From DATJXG01 sp035500455 (GTDB lineage Bacteria; Acidobacteriota; Terriglobia; Terriglobales; Acidobacteriaceae): a DNA stretch of 10,761 nucleotides. The DNA lies in the NCBI GenBank assembly GCA_035500455.1, contig DATJXG010000108.1, positions 1 to 10,761 of the forward strand. The letters are read 5' to 3'. This document shows, piece by piece, positions 5,737 through 10,761 of the stretch. The translations under genes and the position numbers were made by a program. Positions within the stretch are counted from its first letter, which is position 1; each line of letters starts with the position of its first letter. The notes under the pieces were generated by a model. It saw only the letters and a program-made list of their open reading frames with translations, searched no databases and was not told the origin of the DNA.

Positions 5737-8181
5737 TTACTCGTATCTCAGCGCCACTATGGGATCAACCTTCGCCGCACGCCTTGCGGGAAGGTACGCC
5801 GCTAGCAGTGCCACTAGCAGCAGCCCAACCGCCGCGGCCGCGAGTGTGGCTGGATCGTTCGGGTTGATTCCGAACAGCAGAGTCCTCAGCCACCGCGCGG
5901 CAACCAGGGAACTGAAGATTCCCGCGGCGGCACCCAGGGCAATCCACAGCGCGACCTGGCGCACCATCATCCCGGTCACATTGCCGGGATTCGCGCCCAG
6001 GGCTATGCGAATCGCGATCTCCTGCGTGCGCTGTCCTACCAGGATGGAGACGACTCCGTAAATGCCCACTGCCGCGAGCAGCACGCCCGCCGCCGCGAAC
6101 AGCAGGAGAAGCGCCGCGCTGAAGCGCGGTCGCGCCGCCATCAACGATACGGTCTGGCCAAGGGTCGCGGTCTCCACAGGCAGCGTCCGATCCAGTTGCG
6201 CAACCGCATCCCGCAACTCATTCGCTGCCGTTCGTGGATCGATCACACTCCGGGCGATGAGGTTGATGCGCTGCGAATCCGGATAACGAAAGACGACATC
6301 GTCGGCGCTGTGGCGGCGGACTACGTAATATTCCGGCCCCGGCCGCCCGCCCAGTCCCTGGTTCTGTGTATTCGCGGTGATCCCAACCACGGTGAGCGGG
6401 TCGGTGAATCGATGTTCGTCAAGGTGGAAACGGATCGTCTTTCCCAGCGCTTCCTCTCCGGGGAAAAGAAGTTGTGCCAGCGCTTCATTCAGAATGATTG
6501 CGCCCGGACCGGGCTTGCGGTCCGCTTCTTCGAAGAAGCGGCCTCGCAGCAGGCGAATTCCCAGCACCGAAAAATAATCCGGGGTTACGGCTCTCCATCC
6601 CACCACCCCGCCGATGCCTTGTTCTGGTGCAAGCGGCGGACGCCCCGTGTCCAGGGCAATGAGCGGCATTGTACGGGCCGGCGGGCCGGGAGGCAGAGAG
6701 TCACTCAATGCGACCGTCCCGATACCGGGAAGTTGCTTCGCCTGTTGCTCCAGTTGTTCAAAGAACGCCAGACGCTGCGCCGGTTGCGCATATTTCTGCT
6801 GCCCGAGAGTGAACTCCGCCGTAACGATATTCTGGGTGTTCATTCCCAGCGGCTGATTCTGCAGGTTGCGCAAGCTGCGCAAAAACAGAAAGGCTGCAGC
6901 CAGCAGGACTACCGTCATCCATACTTGCGCGGTAATCAGAATCTGCCGCGATCTCGCCCGACGGGCGCCTGCCGCGGTTGTCGTAACCAGCGCCTCCATC
7001 GCGGGCTTTTCCAGCGCCGGAATCGTTCCAAACGCCAGTCCCGCGCCGACCGAGAGTCCGAGCGCCACCAGCAGGACTCTTCCATCCACGCTGGCTTCCA
7101 GCAGATGCGGAATACCGACGGGAGCAAGCGAAGTCAGCCCACGCACAATCACGTATGCCAATCCACAGCCCGCCGCGCCGCCCATCATGGCCAGCAGTAC
7201 GCTCTCCGTCAGCCGTTGCTGAAAAAGGCGCATGCGGCCCGCCCCCAGCGCCGAACGCACCGCCAATTCGTGCTGCCGTCCTGTGCTCTGCGCAAAGACC
7301 AGATTGGCCACGTTGGCGCAGGCAATCAGCAGCACCGCCATCGCCGACAGCAACAACAGCCATGCCGATAAACGCGAGTCGTGAATTTGCAGGTCGCGGA
7401 TGGAGCGCACCTGCAGCCGTATCACCTTGCGAAAGGGCGGCGGCGCCGACTCCACGAAGTCACGAAATAGCGGCTGCAGTTGCGCGGCGGCCGCTTCGAC
7501 CGTCAGCCCGGGCTTCATGCGTCCAAACACGCGCACTACCGGCCCGGTGCCATTGCGGAGCATCGCCGATTCGTCGAGCGCCTGCGGCACCACCAGGCCG
7601 ACATGCGCCAGGGTGGGAAACTCAAAATCTCGCGGCAGCACCCCCACGATGCGGGTTGCCCTGCCATCGAGCGAAACCGTCCGCCCCACCGCGCCCGGGT
7701 CACCACCGAACCTGCTTTGCCAAAGCCCGTACGAGAGCAGCGCTACTTTGGGCGCGCCGGGCCGGTCTTCGGCTGCGGTGAAGTTCTGCCCCAGCACCGG
7801 CCGGATGCCGAACGTAGGCAGGAAGGTCGATTCCACGGCGGCGCAAGTCACGCGCGCGGGGCGATCGTCGGTAAGATCACAATCGTTGACGCCGGTGGAA
7901 GAGGTGAATTCAGAAAAGGCGGTCTGCTCGCGGCGCCAGTTCAGGTAACTCCCGCCAAAGAGGAACTCGCCATCAAGAATCGGTGCTGTCACCCCCAGCG
8001 AAACCAACTGCTCAGGCCGCGGGTAAGGTAGGCTGCGGAAGAGGGCGCCATCCACCAGGCTGAACATGGCGGCAGTAGCGCCGATGCCCAGAGCCAGCGT
8101 CACCACCGCAACCGCGGCGAACCCCGGGTGATGGCGTAACTGCCGCAGACTATAGAGGACATCTTGCGATATTCCCTTCAT
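5737..8181 (-). CDS. ADOP-type ABC permease B (duplicated MacB/FtsX permease, most diverged copy)
   Basis: This 814-residue inner-membrane permease has the same eight-helix layout as its neighbours. It opens with DVLYSLRQLRHHPGF (7-21) and helix 1 at about 21-41, then a periplasmic domain to about 270. The first FtsX block carries CANVANLVFAQSTGRQHELAVRSALGAG in the region 288-315. A second helix 5 lies at about 413-434, a second periplasmic domain at about 440-685, and a last FtsX block with GIYGVVSILVGQRTQEIAIRIALGA (two adjoining segments, 706-730). It ends KVDPIVALRYE. The linker between the two units reads MEALVTTTAAGARRARSRQ instead of the LKEGGR-type linker of permeases A and C, so this copy is the outlier. 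C101 and C113 in the first periplasmic domain are 12 residues apart and could form a disulfide. I chose ATG 8181 because of the GAGGAG at 8186-8191; a GTG at 8193 (GTGA overlap with the stop of permease A) is an alternative that adds four residues. Confidence 0.92.
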   Translation of the reverse strand: MKGISQDVLYSLRQLRHHPGFAAVAVVTLALGIGATAAMFSLVDGALFRSLPYPRPEQLVSLGVTAPILDGEFLFGGSYLNWRREQTAFSEFTSSTGVNDCDLTDDRPARVTCAAVESTFLPTFGIRPVLGQNFTAAEDRPGAPKVALLSYGLWQSRFGGDPGAVGRTVSLDGRATRIVGVLPRDFEFPTLAHVGLVVPQALDESAMLRNGTGPVVRVFGRMKPGLTVEAAAAQLQPLFRDFVESAPPPFRKVIRLQVRSIRDLQIHDSRLSAWLLLLSAMAVLLIACANVANLVFAQSTGRQHELAVRSALGAGRMRLFQQRLTESVLLAMMGGAAGCGLAYVIVRGLTSLAPVGIPHLLEASVDGRVLLVALGLSVGAGLAFGTIPALEKPAMEALVTTTAAGARRARSRQILITAQVWMTVVLLAAAFLFLRSLRNLQNQPLGMNTQNIVTAEFTLGQQKYAQPAQRLAFFEQLEQQAKQLPGIGTVALSDSLPPGPPARTMPLIALDTGRPPLAPEQGIGGVVGWRAVTPDYFSVLGIRLLRGRFFEEADRKPGPGAIILNEALAQLLFPGEEALGKTIRFHLDEHRFTDPLTVVGITANTQNQGLGGRPGPEYYVVRRHSADDVVFRYPDSQRINLIARSVIDPRTAANELRDAVAQLDRTLPVETATLGQTVSLMAARPRFSAALLLLFAAAGVLLAAVGIYGVVSILVGQRTQEIAIRIALGANPGNVTGMMVRQVALWIALGAAAGIFSSLVAARWLRTLLFGINPNDPATLAAAAVGLLLVALLAAYLPARRAAKVDPIVALRYE

Positions 8182-8185
8182 ACAT

Positions 8186-8191
8186 CTCCTC
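8186..8191 (-). promoter_or_regulatory. Ribosome binding site of permease B, overlapping the stop of permease A
   Basis: GAGGAG on the minus strand overlaps the TGA stop of permease A (8190-8192) and is followed by ATGT and the ATG at 8181. The overlap suggests that ribosomes finishing permease A start permease B. It also supports the ATG over the upstream GTG at 8193, which has no such site of its own. Confidence 0.6.
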
Positions 8192-10610
8192 ACTCGTAGC
8201 GCAGCGCCACGATCGGTTCCACCTTCGCCGCCCGTCGCGCCGGTGCGTAGCAGGCGATGACTGCCGCAGACAGCAATGTGACAGCCACCGTGGCGAATGC
8301 GCCGACATCAATCACCCCAACGCCGAACAACATGCTCTTCATGGTGCGGCCCACCAGGCACGCGCCGATGAGCCCGACTCCCAGGCCGATAAGCGCCAGA
8401 ATGATTCCCTCGCGCAGGATGAGCCGCACCACTTGCTCCCTCCCGGCGCCCAGCGCCATGCGCAGCCCGATCTCGTGGGTGCGCTGCGCCACCATGAAAG
8501 CCATCACGCCGTAAATCCCCACGGCTGCCAGCAGCAACGCCAGACCGGCAAAACTCCCATACAGCACCGTGGAGAAGCGGTCATCGGACAGGGTTTCGCT
8601 GGCGATCTGATCCAGAGTCTTAACTTCCGCGACGGCAAGATCGGAATCCATCGAGCGGACCGTCGCCGCGATGCTACGACTCATGGCCACGGGGTCACCG
8701 ATGGTGCGCACCGCCATACTGGTCTGCGGCTGCGGACTCTGCGCAAAGGGCACGTCAATTTCCGGGACGTCCTCGTTGCGGGCGCCAAAACTGCGCACGT
8801 TGTGAAACACGCCCACGATCTGCCACTCGACGGTCGGACCTACCCCAGTCACGCCGGGTATCAACTGGTCCACCAGAATGCGCTGCCCGATCGGGTCCAG
8901 GCCTTTCAGGTACCGCCGAGCAAAGTTCTCATTCACCATGGCCACGCGAACCGAGTTGGCCGTGTCCTGCTCGTTAAAGGCGCGGCCCTTGACCAGACGA
9001 ATGTCGAATGTCTGGAAATATCCAGGGGTTACGCTTTGAAAAGGAGAATCAGGACGCGCCGAGCGCTCGATCTGCGGCTGTCCCACAACGTTAAATCCCA
9101 TGCCGTTGTAGGCGCCCAGCAGCGGCGTGCCCGTGGCAGCTTCCGCCCGAACGATTCCGGGAACCGCCCGCAGCTTCTCCAGAAGTTCGCGGTAAAATTT
9201 GACGATTTGCTCGGGTTGTTTTAGTCGGCCCGCCGGCACAGCAAGGTTGAAGGTGAGAATGTGATCGGTAGAGACGCCGAGGTCAACTCGGGAGAGATTC
9301 CAGAAGCTATGAATGGCCAGGCCGGCACCTGCCAGCAAGGTCAGCGCCAGGGCGAACTCCACCACGACCAGCACCCGCCGTAGGCCGTTGCGGCCAGCAC
9401 CGCTCCCGGTGCGGCCTCCTTCTTTCAGCGCCTCATTCGGGTTCACTCCCGAGGCTTGCCACGCGGGCATGCACCCAAACAGCACAGCCGCCAGCAAAGT
9501 CGCCAACAAGGTAAATAGCAGGACGGGTACACTCAGCCTGACATCCGCCTCGGAAGGCAAAGTGAAAGGAGGCATGATCGCCAGCAGCACTCGGATCAGC
9601 AAAATGCTTACTGCGACGCCTGCCGCCGCTCCCGCCACGGCCAGCATCAGGCTCTCCGTAAGGAACTGGCCAAACAGCTGCCTCCGAGTGGCGCCCAGCG
9701 AGGCTCGCACGGCGACTTCTCTGCGCCGCACCGTGCTCTTGGCCAGCAGCAGATTGGCCACGTTCACGCATGCAATCAGCAGGACAAACCCAACCGCTCC
9801 CATCAGTAGCCAAAGCGTGGTGCGCGTACCCTCGGGCAGGAAGTCATTCTTCAGGTCCTCGACCTTCACTCCCCAAGTCTTGTTCGTGTCGGGATGCTCC
9901 TGCCCGATATGGCGCGCAACCAAATCCATATCCGCCTGCGCCATCGCGCGGGTAGCGCCTGGCTTCAACCGCCCCATCACCAGCAACCAGTGATAGTCGT
10001 GATTAATCTGCTCCGGCTTGATGACCAGGGGCACTACGATCTGTACATTGAGCCGGTCGGTGGGACCGGCTGCCAACACCCCGACCACCGTGTAGGGCTC
10101 ACCGTTCATGCGAATCTGCTGGCCAACGATGTCTGGCTTCGCCCCCATCCGCTCCCACATCTTGTGCGTCAGGATGACCACCCGGTGTTTGCCCAACTGC
10201 CCCTCCTCCGGCAGAAAGTCGCGCCCCATGGCAAAGCGCTCGCCCATCATTTTGCAGAAGCCGGGGGTTGTGACGCGTGCGTTGACCTCCTCCGGCTGCT
10301 CGGCGGTTGAAAGATTGAAGGTCGTGCCCGTCCAGGCGTTGAGATCCTGGAAGACGTTGTTCTGCGCCTTCCAATCGAGAAAGTCCCCCGCGGAAACCAC
10401 GTTTCGCCCGTCGCCCGGCCGCGACCACACCATCACCAGTTGGTCGGGATTCGGATACGGCATGGGCGCCAGCAAAGTGGCGTAGAGCACGCTGTAGATC
10501 GCGGTCGTGGCTCCGATGCCCAGGGCCAGAGTGATAATCGCCACGGCGGTGAATCCGGGACTCTTGCGCAACAGCCGCAGCGAGTAGCGCAGGTTCTTGA
10601 GCAAGTTCAT
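8190..10610 (-). CDS. ADOP-type ABC permease A (duplicated MacB/FtsX permease)
   Basis: This 806-residue inner-membrane protein begins NLRYSLRLLRKSPGFTAVA (6-24) and helix 1 at about 20-40. A first periplasmic domain runs to about 260, and the first FtsX block (about 264-390) carries GFVLLIACVNVANLLLA (274-290) and RREVAVRASLGAT. The linker is NPNEALKEGGRTGSG (390-404). A second helix 5 lies near 411-433, a second periplasmic domain at about 440-680, and the last FtsX block has AVGIYGVMAFMVAQRTHEIG (696-715) and LRMALGAGREQVVRLI. It ends KVEPIVALRYE, with Glu where the other copies have Asp. ATG 10610 is chosen because GGAG stands 7 bases upstream and the protein then starts like its paralogues. 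The frame is open upstream to 10700, but those 30 codons overlap the end of the preceding permease in another frame. No ATPase domain is present, so its energy source, if any, is the separate ATPase downstream. Substrate unknown. Confidence 0.93.
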   Translation of the reverse strand: MNLLKNLRYSLRLLRKSPGFTAVAIITLALGIGATTAIYSVLYATLLAPMPYPNPDQLVMVWSRPGDGRNVVSAGDFLDWKAQNNVFQDLNAWTGTTFNLSTAEQPEEVNARVTTPGFCKMMGERFAMGRDFLPEEGQLGKHRVVILTHKMWERMGAKPDIVGQQIRMNGEPYTVVGVLAAGPTDRLNVQIVVPLVIKPEQINHDYHWLLVMGRLKPGATRAMAQADMDLVARHIGQEHPDTNKTWGVKVEDLKNDFLPEGTRTTLWLLMGAVGFVLLIACVNVANLLLAKSTVRRREVAVRASLGATRRQLFGQFLTESLMLAVAGAAAGVAVSILLIRVLLAIMPPFTLPSEADVRLSVPVLLFTLLATLLAAVLFGCMPAWQASGVNPNEALKEGGRTGSGAGRNGLRRVLVVVEFALALTLLAGAGLAIHSFWNLSRVDLGVSTDHILTFNLAVPAGRLKQPEQIVKFYRELLEKLRAVPGIVRAEAATGTPLLGAYNGMGFNVVGQPQIERSARPDSPFQSVTPGYFQTFDIRLVKGRAFNEQDTANSVRVAMVNENFARRYLKGLDPIGQRILVDQLIPGVTGVGPTVEWQIVGVFHNVRSFGARNEDVPEIDVPFAQSPQPQTSMAVRTIGDPVAMSRSIAATVRSMDSDLAVAEVKTLDQIASETLSDDRFSTVLYGSFAGLALLLAAVGIYGVMAFMVAQRTHEIGLRMALGAGREQVVRLILREGIILALIGLGVGLIGACLVGRTMKSMLFGVGVIDVGAFATVAVTLLSAAVIACYAPARRAAKVEPIVALRYE

Positions 10611-10617
10611 CGCAGTT

Positions 10618-10621
10618 CTCC
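10618..10621 (-). promoter_or_regulatory. Ribosome binding site of permease A
   Basis: GGAG on the minus strand is followed by seven bases and the ATG at 10610. It lies within the 17-base gap after the stop of the previous permease (10628-10630) and fixes the start of permease A at 10610 rather than at 10700. Confidence 0.65.
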
Positions 10622-10627
10622 AGGGCC

Positions 10628-10761
10628 CTACTCGTAGCGCAGCGCCACTACGGGATCTACTTTCGCCGCCCGCCGCGCCGGCAGATAGCTGGCCAGGCAC
10701 GCCACCGCGCCCAGCAGTCCAACGACAGCGGCGAACGTCACTACGTCGGTCGGGCGTACCT
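10628..10761 (-). CDS. ADOP-type ABC permease, C-terminal end only (gene starts outside the window)
   Basis: Forty-three codons and a TAG stop are visible. They read PTDVVTFAAVVGLLGAVACL followed by ASYLPARRAAKVDPVVALRYE. This is the last membrane helix and the terminal motif of a MacB/FtsX permease; the final 16 residues are nearly identical to those of the three complete permeases downstream. Whether the missing part is a full eight-helix ADOP or a shorter permease cannot be seen. It sits 17 bases before the start of permease A, in the same direction, so it belongs to the same operon. Its C-terminal DPVVAL is also the closest visible match to the tail of the deletion remnant at 5626-5730. 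Confidence 0.88.
   Translation of the reverse strand, partial: VRPTDVVTFAAVVGLLGAVACLASYLPARRAAKVDPVVALRYE

Noticed and set aside
6196..7371. A 391-codon open frame on the plus strand inside permease B, and similar long plus-strand frames elsewhere (2339-3118, 4505-5044, 8433-9224)
   Set aside because: They lie antisense to well-supported permease or ATPase genes, are rich in Arg, Gln, His and Pro, and show no domain or credible start. High-GC coding DNA often leaves its antisense frames open.
10611..10700. N-terminal extension of permease A by 30 codons
   Set aside because: It overlaps the coding end of the preceding permease in another frame, is Gly/Arg/Ala-rich without a motif, and a good GGAG site precedes ATG 10610.
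1..10761. Mobile elements, CRISPR arrays, tRNA or rRNA genes
   Set aside because: No transposase or integrase motifs, spaced direct repeats, or RNA gene landmarks were found; nearly the whole window is occupied by the export operon.

Overview
This window is a gene-dense stretch of high-GC DNA (roughly 60% by eye) with every gene on the minus strand, so transcription runs from base 10761 towards base 1. The content points to an acidobacterium, probably a soil Terriglobia of the Koribacter/Sulfotelmatobacter/Solibacter kind. It holds a tandem run of about 800-residue duplicated MacB/FtsX permeases of the ADOP type (acidobacterial duplicated orphan permease), followed by a MacB-like ATPase, a long TolC-like protein with a glycine-rich insert and an NtrC-like receiver. 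The taxonomic placement is inference from gene content; there is no rRNA or marker gene here.

Layout in transcription order: (1) the last 43 codons of an ADOP permease that starts outside the window (10628-10761); (2) ADOP permease A, 806 aa (8190-10610); (3) ADOP permease B, 814 aa (5737-8181); (4) a 34-codon open frame (5626-5730) that joins an ADOP N-terminus directly to an ADOP C-terminus and looks like the scar of an almost complete deletion of a further permease; (5) ADOP permease C, 818 aa (3161-5617); (6) a 90-base gap with a GC-rich hairpin just before the ribosome binding site of the next gene; (7) an ABC ATPase, 236 aa (2360-3070); (8) a TolC-family outer membrane protein, 643 aa (432-2363), whose start overlaps the ATPase stop by 4 bases; (9) the receiver domain of a response regulator cut by the window edge (1-425), 6 bases after the TolC stop.

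All gaps except the one before the ATPase are 0-17 bases, so this is very likely one transcription unit, or two with a break at 3071-3160. By analogy with MacAB-TolC, the permeases, ATPase and outer membrane protein would form a tripartite export or mechanotransmission system. The response regulator at the end could give feedback control. A periplasmic adaptor (MacA/HlyD type) is not present here and would have to lie upstream of 10761, downstream of 1 or elsewhere.

I found no tRNA, rRNA, CRISPR array, transposase or convincing rho-independent terminator. No stretch above 300 bases lacks a gene. The most unusual items are the mini-ADOP deletion scar, the run of at least four diverged permeases beside a single ATPase, and the hairpin next to the ATPase ribosome binding site.
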